A stretch of 64,000 nucleotides of DNA from UBA11591 sp040220895 (GTDB lineage: Bacteria; Bacteroidota; Bacteroidia; Flavobacteriales_E; Vicingaceae): NCBI GenBank assembly GCA_040220895.1, contig JAVJVY010000020.1:284009-348008 (forward strand), read 5' to 3'. The position numbers and the translations under genes were made by a program. Under the pieces are notes generated by a model that saw nothing but the letters and a program-made list of their open reading frames with translations, had not been told where the DNA came from and did not search any database. Below, in pieces: positions 35,139-44,476 of the stretch (the stretch's first letter is position 1; each line of letters starts with the position of its first letter).

Positions 35139-36113
35139 TCAATGAACATGTGCAGGTTCTGATTCAAGCACAGAATCCATAATTTGACAGCCAGATGAAT
35201 CCAAGAAGGATAAATCTGGCTGTCCTGCGTTCACCCATGCCGTATACCAAATACTGGCGATAAATTGAGCCGACGAAACCATGCGCTTTTGCACTAACCA
35301 ACCTACTGCCTCATTGTATTGTTCGATGTAATAACTGGAGAATACCACGTCGCCGGACCAACCATTGAACTTGGATGAAAATACCCGACTGTCTTTTGTT
35401 CTTTCGCGTAACTTTTGCTCTTCACTCAAAACTTCACCCACGAGAATGTGACTTTGCACAATAATTTTCCATATGGATAACTGAGGGTTTTCAAGGTAGT
35501 CGGCTTTTCCTCCCAGAAAAGTATAATCATTGGAATACTCTTCCACAATTCTTGATTCCCATAGAGCATGTATTCCTTCCTGGCCAGTTAGTTGTCCGTT
35601 GTAATTTTCAGTGGTGTGCAAAGGCACGTGTGCATCCGAGGCATAATGACCTATTTCTGCCGACAGCGTAAGGATTCTATTTGCATCTTTCCTAATAAAT
35701 GCGGCAGTGAGAAGTCTAAACTGAAACAACAAATTCCATGGCAATATACCATGCTCTGAGACTTCGAGCATCATCAGACTGTCCATGTGGGTTTGCCAGG
35801 TAAAGGGCAGCTTACTATTAATGGAATCCAATGATATAACTCCCCCATCGAATACATGATCCAGGTCTATGTAGTGTTTCACGGCCTCACCTTCCACCAC
35901 ATAACGGCGCTTGTCGGGATCGATAGAATGAGCTTCCAGAAAATCGATGTTGGCTTTGTAGAAAGCAAACATTTCGGCCGGCAAGGAATAAATGGCTTTT
36001 CGGTTTATCAGACGATGTCCGTGAAAACCCCACGCCCAGGTAAAAACTGGTACAAAAAGAATTAAAAGCAGAAAATAGACTGGCCTATAATTCAATGGAA
36101 ACAAATCGTTCAC
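35139..36113 (-). CDS. Zinc-dependent phospholipase C / S1-P1-like hydrolase
   Basis: 324-residue probable secreted metalloenzyme. A membrane-like N-terminal segment (VYFLLLILFVPVFTWAW) is followed at once by GFHGHRLINRKAIYSLP, the N-terminal Trp/His metal-ligand start of this superfamily. Later ligand blocks are KHYIDLDHV and IGHYASDAHVPLHTTENYNG, and HALWESRIVEEY follows. Members cleave phospholipids or nucleic acids with three zinc ions. The start is GTG, placed inside the 3' end of the phosphosulfolactate phosphatase-like gene (29-base overlap); no ATG lies nearer. Last gene of a four-gene minus-strand operon. Confidence 0.8.
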   Translation of the reverse strand: MNDLFPLNYRPVYFLLLILFVPVFTWAWGFHGHRLINRKAIYSLPAEMFAFYKANIDFLEAHSIDPDKRRYVVEGEAVKHYIDLDHVFDGGVISLDSINSKLPFTWQTHMDSLMMLEVSEHGILPWNLLFQFRLLTAAFIRKDANRILTLSAEIGHYASDAHVPLHTTENYNGQLTGQEGIHALWESRIVEEYSNDYTFLGGKADYLENPQLSIWKIIVQSHILVGEVLSEEQKLRERTKDSRVFSSKFNGWSGDVVFSSYYIEQYNEAVGWLVQKRMVSSAQFIASIWYTAWVNAGQPDLSFLDSSGCQIMDSVLESEPAHVH

Positions 36114-36828
36114 TATTCACCAAGCTGCCATTCTGATATACGGGAATGACGGTGTAAATTGATTGCTGAAGGCAAAATCGAATATCGTCTTCCAATTGCA
36201 ATCTATTTAATCTTCGTCGGTGACTCGAATTCTCAAGAAAAGCGTAAAGATCGTTCTGAGCAAGATTGTATAGGTGTGAAACTGCGATAGCCGAATCAGC
36301 CAGGTTGCTAAATTGAGCAGACCCTTGAAGTTCTTTAACAAGAGCTCCGGCAAAAAGAGAATCTTCAAGGTTGAAACGATTTTTCCATCCTGCACATAAA
36401 ATAAGTACATCCCGTCCATCATTCTTTAAATAATTACCCAGAGACTTTAGATTTAAAAAAGATCCTATCAAAACAGAATGTGCCTCTTTTGCGACTGTTA
36501 TTGCCTTGGTTCCATTGGTCGTAGTCAATACTACACGTTTACCTTTGATTTTCTCATCCATATAGCTAAAAGGAGAATTCCCAAAGTCAAATCCCTCAAC
36601 CACTTCGCCGTTTCTTTCTGCACCAACCATATATCCTTCCTTTTTATAGGCGATGGCTTCCTCCAAGGTTGAAACGGGAATAAGTTCTTCTATTCCAAAA
36701 TGAAATGCGGTACATATGGCCGAAGTAGCTCTGAAAATGTCTACAACAACAACATTGCACTGGTGATCGTGGTAATACGAACTAAATAATGCAGGAGAAA
36801 AACTAACCTCTACTTTTTTGGAATTCAA
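36085..36828 (-). CDS. 2-phosphosulfolactate phosphatase-like protein (ComB family)
   Basis: 247-residue member of the ComB family. Archaeal ComB removes phosphate from 2-phosphosulfolactate in coenzyme M synthesis; bacterial relatives lack that pathway and their substrate is mostly unknown. Family blocks seen are VVVDIFRATSAICTAF, MVGAERNGEVVEGFDFGNSP, VVLTTTNGTKAI and LCAGWKNRFNLEDSLFAG. Start is a TTG four bases after the gcvT stop, matching the usual N terminus (KKVEVSFSP). It lies in one operon with gcvT upstream and a phospholipase-like gene downstream. Confidence 0.88.
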   Translation of the reverse strand: MNSKKVEVSFSPALFSSYYHDHQCNVVVVDIFRATSAICTAFHFGIEELIPVSTLEEAIAYKKEGYMVGAERNGEVVEGFDFGNSPFSYMDEKIKGKRVVLTTTNGTKAITVAKEAHSVLIGSFLNLKSLGNYLKNDGRDVLILCAGWKNRFNLEDSLFAGALVKELQGSAQFSNLADSAIAVSHLYNLAQNDLYAFLENSSHRRRLNRLQLEDDIRFCLQQSIYTVIPVYQNGSLVNSERFVSIEL

Positions 36829-36832
36829 CTTG

Positions 36833-37915
36833 TTATGCTTTATAAAAAGGTAATGTAACCACCTTAGCCGGTATCAATTTACTTCGGATTTCTACGTATA
36901 TCTCACTTTCAGGAGCGCTGAGATTAGAAGGGACATAGCCCAGGCCAATGGCCTTGTTCAAAGAAGGTGCCATGGTTCCTGAAGTTACTCTACCAATAAC
37001 ATTGCCGCTTTTATCGGTAATAGGATAATCTTTTCTTGGTATGCCCCGCTCTAATAGTTCGAATCCCACCAACTTATTGGCTGAACCATTTTCTTTTTCT
37101 TCTTTGAGAGCTATCGAATTGGTAAATTCTTTTGAGAACTTGGTTATCCAGCCTAAACCAGCTTCCATGGGCGAGGTATGATCATCGATGTCATTTCCAT
37201 AAAGACAAAAACCCATTTCTAATCTTAACGTGTCTCGAGCTGCCAAACCCGCTGGTTTAATCCCTAGGTCTTTTCCTGCTTCCATGATGGCATCCCACAT
37301 TTGTTCTGCATATTTATTGGCGACATATACTTCAAATCCGCCTGAACCTGTATAACCGGTGGTAGAAATTATCACGTCATCTATCCCGGCTATTTGTCCT
37401 TCCTTTACCGTATAATAAGACATCTCCTCAAGATTGAGTTCCGTGAGCTTCGACATTAACTCTTTAGCCTTTGGGCCTTGAACAGCAAGCAGTGAATAAT
37501 CATCTGACCTATTGGTCATCTCTGCATCATGCGGCTTATGCTTCATTAACCAATCCCAGTCTTTTTGAATGTTCGAAGCATTAACTACGAGCATGTAATA
37601 GGCTTCGTCCAACTTATACACCAACAAATCATCCACTATTCCACCTTTGTCGTTAGGCATGCAGGAATATTGTACCTTACCAGGAAACAACTTAGAGACA
37701 TCATTAGTGGTTACGTGTTGTAAAAAAGCCAATGCTCCCTCTCCCCTGACAAAAAACTCACCCATGTGTGAGACATCGAAAAGACCAACGTTTTCTCTCA
37801 CATTCAAGTGCTCATCAATTAATCCAGTGTATTGAAGAGGCATGTTGTATCCGGCAAAGGGCACAATTTTAGCTCCGAGTGCTTCGTGTTTCGCCCTTAG
37901 TGCAGTATCCAGCAT
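36833..37915 (-). CDS. gcvT: Aminomethyltransferase of the glycine cleavage system (T protein)
   Basis: 360-residue T protein. It takes the aminomethyl group from lipoylated H protein, releases ammonia and makes methylene-tetrahydrofolate. The sequence shows VPFAGYNMPLQY, GLFDVSHMGEFFVRG, the folate-site stretch DDLLVYKLDEAYYMLVVNASN, TTGYTGSGGFEVYV, AARDTLRLEMGFCLYGNDID and the C-terminal GYVPS, all typical of GcvT; length is normal. gcvH and gcvP are not in the window. It starts 10 bases after a glycosyltransferase gene and ends 4 bases before the ComB-like gene, so it is carried in an operon without other one-carbon genes. Confidence 0.96.
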   Translation of the reverse strand: MLDTALRAKHEALGAKIVPFAGYNMPLQYTGLIDEHLNVRENVGLFDVSHMGEFFVRGEGALAFLQHVTTNDVSKLFPGKVQYSCMPNDKGGIVDDLLVYKLDEAYYMLVVNASNIQKDWDWLMKHKPHDAEMTNRSDDYSLLAVQGPKAKELMSKLTELNLEEMSYYTVKEGQIAGIDDVIISTTGYTGSGGFEVYVANKYAEQMWDAIMEAGKDLGIKPAGLAARDTLRLEMGFCLYGNDIDDHTSPMEAGLGWITKFSKEFTNSIALKEEKENGSANKLVGFELLERGIPRKDYPITDKSGNVIGRVTSGTMAPSLNKAIGLGYVPSNLSAPESEIYVEIRSKLIPAKVVTLPFYKA

Positions 37916-37925
37916 AGTGAGATTA

Positions 37926-38990
37926 TTAGGTGAACAAATTTAAAAAATTAGCCATATTGGACTTTACAGAGTACGACTGTTCTACTTTTTCTCTGGCGGC
38001 CAGACCCATAGAAGAACAAGCTTCGCGGTTTCCGATCAAATACTTCAGTCTTTTTTCCCAATCCTCTTCTGTGTGGCAAATAAAACCATTCTTCCCATTA
38101 TCTACAATGATTTCATTCACTCCTACAGGAGAAACGAGGGCCGGAATACCCAAGGACATATACTGAAGAGCTTTGAAACCACATTTACCTTTGCTCCATG
38201 CATCTTCAACCAATGGCATAATTCCAATGTTCATGGCCAGCAAATCTTCAATTTCTGATGCTTTATTCCAAGCAATAAATTCAAACAAGTCGCTGTCGCT
38301 TAAGGGTGGGCTATCAGAAATTACAATAAACCTGAAATCATGGCTTTGCTTTAGCCTTCTAATAATTGGAAACAAAACCTCAAGGTACTTTAAGGTAGAA
38401 TGAGAACCAGTCCACCCAACGCATGGAACATCATTGCTGTGTTCAGCTAATCTGTTATGAAGTCCCTCGGTATCAATGGTTGTGGGATTTACAGTGACAT
38501 TGGTGTTATATGCTTGGAATTTACTAGCCAAATAGGAATTTCCAACCGACACTTTATAAGCAGCAGAAGCCACATCAAATGCATTGGTGTAGCGTTTGAA
38601 CGCCGAGAAGAATCTATTATGCTCACTTGAATTAGGAATCCAAATAGCATCATCCAAATCAAAAACCATCTTTTTTTTGAATATATGAGCTACAGCCCAT
38701 TCAACCAATGGGGGTCCAATAGGCTCAGCTTCACGGTGAACAAAAACCATGTCATATTTTCTCAAATGTCCTATTGTGGATAATCTTCTGATTAAGCCCT
38801 TGAGCAAACCCAAAAATTTTAAATGGTATTTTCCATTTTGATAAAGTATCTTCCAGGTGGCCTCATCCAGAAAAGGTTGCAAATCAAGGGTATGGCCCGC
38901 ATCATCCAAAGCGTCGAGGTATTGCTCAAATCTGAATCTCTGGCTTGCTGCGAAGCCCAGTGGATAGGGGAACAAGAAAAGAATCTTCAA
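37926..38990 (-). CDS. Glycosyltransferase (GT-B type)
   Basis: 354-residue glycosyltransferase. N-terminal KILFLFPYPLGFAASQRFRFEQY is a common family 4 opening; DLDDAIW lies mid-protein, PCVGWTGSHSTLKYLE begins the donor half, and KCGFKALQYMSLGIPALVSPVGVN is the donor-phosphate loop with the usual Lys/Gln spacing. Start is TTG, giving the normal first beta strand; no ATG lies upstream within reach. It heads the gcvT operon and is divergent from the nucleotide-sugar dehydratase gene, which suggests a shared surface-glycan role. Sugar and acceptor unknown. Confidence 0.85.
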   Translation of the reverse strand: MKILFLFPYPLGFAASQRFRFEQYLDALDDAGHTLDLQPFLDEATWKILYQNGKYHLKFLGLLKGLIRRLSTIGHLRKYDMVFVHREAEPIGPPLVEWAVAHIFKKKMVFDLDDAIWIPNSSEHNRFFSAFKRYTNAFDVASAAYKVSVGNSYLASKFQAYNTNVTVNPTTIDTEGLHNRLAEHSNDVPCVGWTGSHSTLKYLEVLFPIIRRLKQSHDFRFIVISDSPPLSDSDLFEFIAWNKASEIEDLLAMNIGIMPLVEDAWSKGKCGFKALQYMSLGIPALVSPVGVNEIIVDNGKNGFICHTEEDWEKRLKYLIGNREACSSMGLAAREKVEQSYSVKSNMANFLNLFT

Positions 38991-39026
38991 CGGGTAATGG
39001 AATGTTTACCGGCAAAAATAGTTCAA

Positions 39027-39053
39027 TTTGACTTCTTGAAATTAATATCTTTG
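39027..39053 (+). promoter_or_regulatory. Bacteroidota-type promoter of the nucleotide-sugar dehydratase gene
   Basis: TATCTTTG at 39046-39053 is an exact TAnnTTTG element 17 bases upstream of the start codon. TTTG at 39027-39030 is the nearest -33-like motif, with a rather short 15-base spacer. Confidence 0.5.
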
Positions 39054-39070
39054 CAAATCACCATTAGACC

Positions 39071-40939
39071 ATGGTTATCAATAAAATAAGCGCCCCTAAG
39101 TGGATGATTTTCATCATTGATGTGTTCATCAGTGTATGTGCAACCATCGTGGCTTATTTCCTGAGATTTAATTTCAACATACCCCAGGTTGAGATTGATA
39201 GTTTGTATTTGGTCTTACCCTATGTAGTCATAATTCGATCCATAACATTTTATGTCGGTCGCACTTTTGTTGGCATAATCCGGTTTACAGGTACTTCGGA
39301 TATTATACGCATCGCCAACTCAGTCACAGTGGGCACACTTATTTTTTGCCTTACAAATGGACTGACCTACGCCTTCTTAGACAAGGTCTTTATTATTCCA
39401 TTCTCTATTATCATCATTGACTTCATGGCCACCATGTTTATAATGATCTCTTACCGATTCTTTATCAAGTTGGCCCATATCGAAAATCAAAATAAATCCA
39501 AAGAGCGAAATAAGATCATCATTTATGGAGCCGGCGAAAGCGGAGTAATCTCCAAAAGAACTCTTGACCGGGACGCAGGTACCAAATATTCGGTACTGGC
39601 ATTTGTCGATGACAATGAAAAAAAGAGGGGACGAAAACTCGAAGGAATACCCGTGTTCCACACCGATCAGCTGGAAGAATTGTTGGGACAAAATGTTGTA
39701 GACCACGTCATTGTCTCTATTCAAAATCTGCATTCGCATAAACTCAACGACATAACAGAATTGTGCCTTAAATACAATACCAAGGTGCTGAACGTGCCTC
39801 CTGTTTCAAAATGGATCAATGGTGAGTTAAGTTTTAAACAGATCAAGCAAATCAAAATTGAAGACCTCCTGGGCAGGGATCAGATCAAATTGGATTTTGA
39901 TCTGATTGAAAACCAGTACAACAATAAGGTCATATTGGTGACCGGTGCCGCAGGATCAATCGGAAGCGGACTGGTGCATCAATTATTGAAATTCAAGCCA
40001 AAAAAAATCGTTTTATTCGATCAGGCTGAAACCCCGCTCTATGACTTGGAGAATGAATTGAATAAAAATGGTACACTTTCGAAATGCGAAATTGCCATTG
40101 GGGATATTCGAAATTCTAACCGCATTAATCGACTTTTTGAGCTCTTTAAGCCTGACCTGGTTTTTCACGCAGCAGCTTATAAACATGTGCCACTCATGGA
40201 ATGCAATCCGTCAGAAGCAATATTGACCAATGTGATGGGCACTAAGACACTGGCCGATCTTTCGGACCGGCATGGAGTAAAAAAATTCGTTATGATATCG
40301 ACCGATAAGGCCGTCAACCCGACCAATGTCATGGGTACTTCTAAAAGAATTGCTGAAATGTACACAAGTGCCTTAAACGCAAAATCCGAAACTAATTTTA
40401 TAACCACACGATTTGGAAATGTTCTTGGATCAAATGGCTCTGTTATACCGCTTTTCAAAAAACAAATTGAGTCTGGTGGCCCAATTACGGTCACACATCC
40501 CGAAGTGACTCGATATTTTATGACCATTCCTGAGGCTTGTCAACTGGTTTTAGAAGCAGGGGCAATCGGTAATGGAGGGGAAATTTTTCTCTTTGACATG
40601 GGGAAGTCTGTAAAAATTGTAGATCTGGCTAAGAAGATGGTCAAACTATCCCGGCTTGAACTTGGACGCGACATTCAAATAGTTTTCACCGGTCTCAGAC
40701 CAGGTGAAAAACTTTATGAAGAATTACTTAACGACTCCGAAAACTCAATTCCCACGCATCATCCGCAGATAATGAAGGCAAAGGTGGCCGAAGTTGAATA
40801 TGATTATATATCTAAAAAGGTTGATGAAATAATATCGCTCTTTGACATTCAGGACAACGAGACCATTGTGAAATTGATGAAAGAGTTGGTTCCTGAATAC
40901 AAGAGTCAGAACAGTGAATTCGAGAAGTTGGACATTTGA
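39071..40939 (+). CDS. Membrane-bound nucleotide-sugar 4,6-dehydratase (CapD/WbpM/PglF-like)
   Basis: 622-residue inner-membrane enzyme. Four N-terminal membrane helices (about 10-125) lead to a CoA-binding-like Rossmann domain with IIYGAGESGVISKR and then a catalytic SDR domain with VTGAAGSIGSGLVHQL and STDKAVNPTNVMGTSKR, where Met takes the place of the usual SDR Tyr as in WbpM and PglF. These convert UDP-GlcNAc to the 4-keto-6-deoxy sugar that feeds bacillosamine, QuiNAc or related sugars. HAAAYKHVPLME and FTGLRPGEKLYEELL are family blocks. The product could supply the LegC-like aminotransferase encoded 20 kb away (inference). Divergent from a glycosyltransferase gene. Confidence 0.9.
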   Translation: MVINKISAPKWMIFIIDVFISVCATIVAYFLRFNFNIPQVEIDSLYLVLPYVVIIRSITFYVGRTFVGIIRFTGTSDIIRIANSVTVGTLIFCLTNGLTYAFLDKVFIIPFSIIIIDFMATMFIMISYRFFIKLAHIENQNKSKERNKIIIYGAGESGVISKRTLDRDAGTKYSVLAFVDDNEKKRGRKLEGIPVFHTDQLEELLGQNVVDHVIVSIQNLHSHKLNDITELCLKYNTKVLNVPPVSKWINGELSFKQIKQIKIEDLLGRDQIKLDFDLIENQYNNKVILVTGAAGSIGSGLVHQLLKFKPKKIVLFDQAETPLYDLENELNKNGTLSKCEIAIGDIRNSNRINRLFELFKPDLVFHAAAYKHVPLMECNPSEAILTNVMGTKTLADLSDRHGVKKFVMISTDKAVNPTNVMGTSKRIAEMYTSALNAKSETNFITTRFGNVLGSNGSVIPLFKKQIESGGPITVTHPEVTRYFMTIPEACQLVLEAGAIGNGGEIFLFDMGKSVKIVDLAKKMVKLSRLELGRDIQIVFTGLRPGEKLYEELLNDSENSIPTHHPQIMKAKVAEVEYDYISKKVDEIISLFDIQDNETIVKLMKELVPEYKSQNSEFEKLDI

Positions 40940-40946
40940 TGTCGGT

Positions 40947-41657
40947 TTATGCTTTTGCAGAACCGTAAAGAATGTATTTCCATGATCTTGGAGTAATTGG
41001 ATCAAAAAACAATTTGTCGGCCCAAGCGAGATTTCTTCGCTGATTTTCATTTCGACCAAATGTGCCCAAGAATCCATTGACATTCATGTATAGAAGCTCA
41101 AAGATTGAAAGCTCCTTTTTCATTTCAGCAAGGGATATATAATTCCAATCGTTGCCCCATTTTATAAAATGTTTCCTGAAAAATTGATGGAGAGCCGAAC
41201 CGGAAGAGTTCTCTGCAAACAATAAGATTCCACCATCCTTTAAACATTTTTTGATCTGACTGAGTACCAAATGTCTATGATGATCGTTGCCATTCCTGGA
41301 AACACCTCCCAGAACAGATTTAAAAACCACATAATCAAAATGGTTTTCATAAGGAATGTCCAGTGCATTGATTGCCTCGTAACGGATCGTATGTTCTACA
41401 CCATATTTTGCATGCAATTCCCGGACTTCCTGGCCAGGTAATTCAAGATCAGAGCAAGTAACTTCCAATCCCAACACCGACAAATACAAGCTTATGCCAC
41501 CCGGCCCACAGCCTAGTTCAAGGCACTTGCCTTTTGGATTATCCCCAAGTGCTGAAGTCCAATGACTTATGGCAGGTGTCCAATTAATAACATCCCATCC
41601 TATGGCTTCTCTTAAAAAGTCCTGGTCATTGATCAGATCTTTATGTGTGATATCCAT
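40947..41657 (-). CDS. Class I SAM-dependent methyltransferase
   Basis: 236-residue methyltransferase. The SAM-binding motif I is CLELGCGPGGISLYL, followed by EVTCSDLE (motif II), FDYVVFKSVLGGVSR and LKDGGILLFAENSSGS. Start is the ATG of MDITHKDLINDQ; an in-frame upstream start would overlap the start of the divergent ndk gene and adds an unlikely Cys/Phe-rich leader. Substrate unknown; the ending FFDPITPRSWKYILYGSAK and the neighbouring sugar genes allow a glycan or lipid target, but this is a guess. It converges on the dehydratase gene with a 7-base gap. Confidence 0.83.
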   Translation of the reverse strand: MDITHKDLINDQDFLREAIGWDVINWTPAISHWTSALGDNPKGKCLELGCGPGGISLYLSVLGLEVTCSDLELPGQEVRELHAKYGVEHTIRYEAINALDIPYENHFDYVVFKSVLGGVSRNGNDHHRHLVLSQIKKCLKDGGILLFAENSSGSALHQFFRKHFIKWGNDWNYISLAEMKKELSIFELLYMNVNGFLGTFGRNENQRRNLAWADKLFFDPITPRSWKYILYGSAKA

Positions 41658-41667
41658 CCCGCAATTG

Positions 41668-41675
41668 TATATTTG
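41668..41675 (+). promoter_or_regulatory. -7 element of the ndk promoter
   Basis: TATATTTG is an exact TAnnTTTG match 20 bases before the ndk ATG. No clear -33 TTTG was found at the normal distance. It lies in the short gap to the divergent methyltransferase start. Confidence 0.5.
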
Positions 41676-41695
41676 CCCGCAAAAAAAAGCGAAAA

Positions 41696-42115
41696 ATGAG
41701 TCACAATATAACATTTACCATGATTAAACCCGATGCAGTAGAAAAGAACTTCATCGGCCCCATTCTCGATAAGATCAACCTAGCAGGTTTTCGCATTGTG
41801 GCCATGAAAATGGTTAAATTGAGTGTAGATGAAGCTGAAGCATTCTACGCCATTCATCGCGAGCGACCATTCTTCGGTGATCTCGTAACTTACATGACAT
41901 CGGGGCCAATTGTAGCGGCCATGCTTGAGAAGGACAATGCAGTCCAGGAGTTCAGAAAATTGATAGGAGCAACAAACCCACAGGAAGCCGCTGAAGGAAC
42001 TATTAGAAAACTCTATGCGGAATCCATTGCCGCTAACGCCATCCACGGTTCTGACAGTGATGAGAATGCCGCAATCGAGGCTAATTTCTTTTTTTCAGGA
42101 TTTGATCGATACTAA
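41696..42115 (+). CDS. ndk: Nucleoside diphosphate kinase
   Basis: 139-residue NDP kinase, which balances NTP and dNTP pools by phosphate transfer through a His intermediate. The start TFTMIKPDAVEKNFIGPIL is the classic N terminus; ATNPQEAAEGTIRKLYA covers the nucleotide site and AIHGSDSDENAAIEANFFF contains the catalytic His (NAIHGSDS). Length is normal. Transcribed alone, divergent from the methyltransferase, with a recognisable promoter element. Confidence 0.96.
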   Translation: MSHNITFTMIKPDAVEKNFIGPILDKINLAGFRIVAMKMVKLSVDEAEAFYAIHRERPFFGDLVTYMTSGPIVAAMLEKDNAVQEFRKLIGATNPQEAAEGTIRKLYAESIAANAIHGSDSDENAAIEANFFFSGFDRY

Positions 42116-42176
42116 AAAGCAGCTTGTTTCCCGGGCTGTTCAATAGCAACCACTAAGAAATACCTTATTTTTCGGC

Positions 42177-43505
42177 GTGGAACTATCCTCCTACCGAAAT
42201 ATATGGCGAGTTGCCTACCCCATTATCATAGGTAGTGTCGCCCAGAACTTAATGAACCTGGCCGATACTGCTTTTTTGGGTCAATTGGGTTCAGAGGAAT
42301 TAGCTGCCTCCGGCAATGCCATCATTTTTTACTTCCTATTTATCGTAGTTGGAATTGGGTTTTCCATTGGGGCTGAGATTGTTGTTGGCAGAAGAAATGG
42401 CGAGGGAAATTACCCCGAAATTGGAAGGGTTGTTGATCACTGCTTTTACATACTCATCCCTTTATCACTGATCCTTTACCTGACCTATCAGGTCTTTGGA
42501 CAGTCCATTTTAGAAGCGGTAACCGCCAATGAAACCATTGTAGGAATCGGATTGCAATACCTTGATTTCAGGGTTTATGGTATTTTTTTTGCATTTATGA
42601 ATTTGTGCTTTCGCACGTTTTACATAGGTACCACCAACACTTCCATTTTGATCTGGTCCACTTCCATCATGGCCGTTGTTAATATTGCCTTCGATTACTT
42701 GCTCATATTTGGAAATCTGGGATTCCCCGAATTGGGAGTCAAGGGTGCGGCCATCGCCTCAGTCATTGCCGAAGTATCAGCTTTGATTTATTTTTCGGTA
42801 TATACATTGAAAAATGTTGACTTACAGAAATACCGGTTGTTGGCATTTGGTGCCATTGAGCTAAAAATATGGAGGAATCTATTTAAGGTCAGTTTGCCCA
42901 TCATGTTGCAGCATTTTATTGCTATTGCCAGTTGGTTATTCTTTTTTTTGATCATCGAAAAAATGGGGACCAAAGAACTTGCCATCTCACATATTGTTCG
43001 CAGTATATATATGGTATTGATGATTCCATTGTTTGGCTTCAGCGCGGCAACCAGTACTTTGGTAAGTAATCTCATAGGCCAAAATCAGCATGAGGGTGTA
43101 ATGGCTTTTACCTGGAAAGTGTCTAAACTGACCTTATTGGCGACGGCACTGATTTTACCTATGAATTTACTGTTTCCGGAAAAAATGATTTCATTTTTCA
43201 CTTCAGATCCGGAAATTCTGCAAGGCAGTGTGTCGGTAATATATGTGATCACAGCTTCAATGTTCGCCTTTTCGCTGGCTTTCATACTCTTTAGTGCCGT
43301 TTCAGGAACAGGCAACACTCAAATATCCTTATTGATCGAAACCTCGACACTTGTTATATACGTCGCCACGGCATATTCCATTGTCTTTGTTCTTGATGGA
43401 TCCCTCCCAATAGTTTGGTGCAGCGAATTCGTCTATTTCGGATTAATGGGACTCTTTTCATTTTTTTACCTTCGATATGGGAATTGGCGTAACAGGGTTA
43501 TATGA
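42177..43505 (+). CDS. MATE-family efflux transporter
   Basis: 442-residue inner-membrane transporter with about 12 helices. Typical MATE blocks: WRVAYPIIIGSVAQNLMNLADTAF at the N terminus, GELGSEELAASG-like FLGQLGSEELAASGNA, and a second copy of the fold from about residue 235 (VSLPIMLQHFIAIASWLFFF). MATE proteins export cationic compounds or drugs against Na+ or H+. The start is GTG. Its stop overlaps an upstream in-frame ATG of fmt (ATGA), so it is co-translated with that core gene. Confidence 0.88.
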   Translation: MELSSYRNIWRVAYPIIIGSVAQNLMNLADTAFLGQLGSEELAASGNAIIFYFLFIVVGIGFSIGAEIVVGRRNGEGNYPEIGRVVDHCFYILIPLSLILYLTYQVFGQSILEAVTANETIVGIGLQYLDFRVYGIFFAFMNLCFRTFYIGTTNTSILIWSTSIMAVVNIAFDYLLIFGNLGFPELGVKGAAIASVIAEVSALIYFSVYTLKNVDLQKYRLLAFGAIELKIWRNLFKVSLPIMLQHFIAIASWLFFFLIIEKMGTKELAISHIVRSIYMVLMIPLFGFSAATSTLVSNLIGQNQHEGVMAFTWKVSKLTLLATALILPMNLLFPEKMISFFTSDPEILQGSVSVIYVITASMFAFSLAFILFSAVSGTGNTQISLLIETSTLVIYVATAYSIVFVLDGSLPIVWCSEFVYFGLMGLFSFFYLRYGNWRNRVI

Positions 43506-43516
43506 ATGCATCGCAT

Positions 43517-44476
43517 ATGAGGATAATTTTTTCAGGAACTCCTGATTTTGCAAGTATATGTCTTGAAAGGCTCATTTTAGATGGATTTGAAGTGGTCGGT
43601 GTGATAACTGCTCCCGATCGTAAGAAAGGTCGAGGGCAAAAACTCAGCCCGTCGCCTGTAAAAACTTTGGCAGAAAAACATAACATGCGCGTCTTCCAAC
43701 CGACAAACCTGAAAGACCAAGATTTCCTTGATGAATTGAATCTTTTAAATCCAGATCTAGGAGTGGTTGTGGCGTTCAGAATGATGCCTGAACAACTATG
43801 GAGCATGCCGGCGCTGGGCACCATAAACCTTCATGCCTCTCTGCTCCCAAATTACCGAGGAGCAGCCCCCATCAATTGGGCAATCATTAATGGCGAGAAA
43901 AAAACCGGCCTTACCACCTTTTTCCTCAAACATGAAATTGATACAGGCGATATATTACTTCAAGAAGAAATTCTAATTAGGGATTCTGATGATGCGGGAA
44001 CCTTACACGACCACTTGGCCGAAAAGGGATCTGAATTGTTGTCTAAAACCCTCGATTTGATTATGCAAGGAAATTATCACACGACATCTCAAAAAGATTT
44101 TATTTCTGACGGAACTGATCTAAAAAAAGCGCCGAAAATATTCAAAAAGGATTGCGAGGTGAATTGGAGACAGGAATCAGAACGTATTTACGATACAATA
44201 AGAGGCTTAAGTCCGTACCCTTCGGCATGGACAACATTGAAGAAAATGGACGGGCAACCAATGTCGGTAAAGATCTTTCGAACCGAAAAAACGAATCTAT
44301 CTTCCAAAGGAAAGGAAGGTCAAATTAAAACCGATTCTGGAGAATTGCTGATAGGTACGAAGAGCACCTTTTTAAAGATTATCGATATTCAGCCTGAAGG
44401 AAGACAAAAGATGGCTGGATCCGATTTCCTGAGAGGATATCCCGAATATTGTTGTACCATAAATTCCAAATCATGA
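43517..44476 (+). CDS. fmt: Methionyl-tRNA formyltransferase
   Basis: 319-residue enzyme that formylates initiator Met-tRNA using 10-formyl-tetrahydrofolate. The chosen ATG gives the standard MRIIFSGTPDFAS start; an ATG five codons earlier (43502) overlaps the MATE stop as ATGA and is equally possible. The formyl-folate binding block is INLHASLLPNYRGAAPINWA with catalytic Asn/His, and EIDTGDILLQ carries the Asp; the C-terminal domain includes IRGLSPYPSAWT. No def gene is adjacent. The stop overlaps the start of the cupin gene (ATGA). Confidence 0.95.
   Translation: MRIIFSGTPDFASICLERLILDGFEVVGVITAPDRKKGRGQKLSPSPVKTLAEKHNMRVFQPTNLKDQDFLDELNLLNPDLGVVVAFRMMPEQLWSMPALGTINLHASLLPNYRGAAPINWAIINGEKKTGLTTFFLKHEIDTGDILLQEEILIRDSDDAGTLHDHLAEKGSELLSKTLDLIMQGNYHTTSQKDFISDGTDLKKAPKIFKKDCEVNWRQESERIYDTIRGLSPYPSAWTTLKKMDGQPMSVKIFRTEKTNLSSKGKEGQIKTDSGELLIGTKSTFLKIIDIQPEGRQKMAGSDFLRGYPEYCCTINSKS

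Noticed and set aside
39377..39739. 120-codon frame opposite the dehydratase
   Set aside because: Lies wholly within a strongly conserved coding gene on the other strand.
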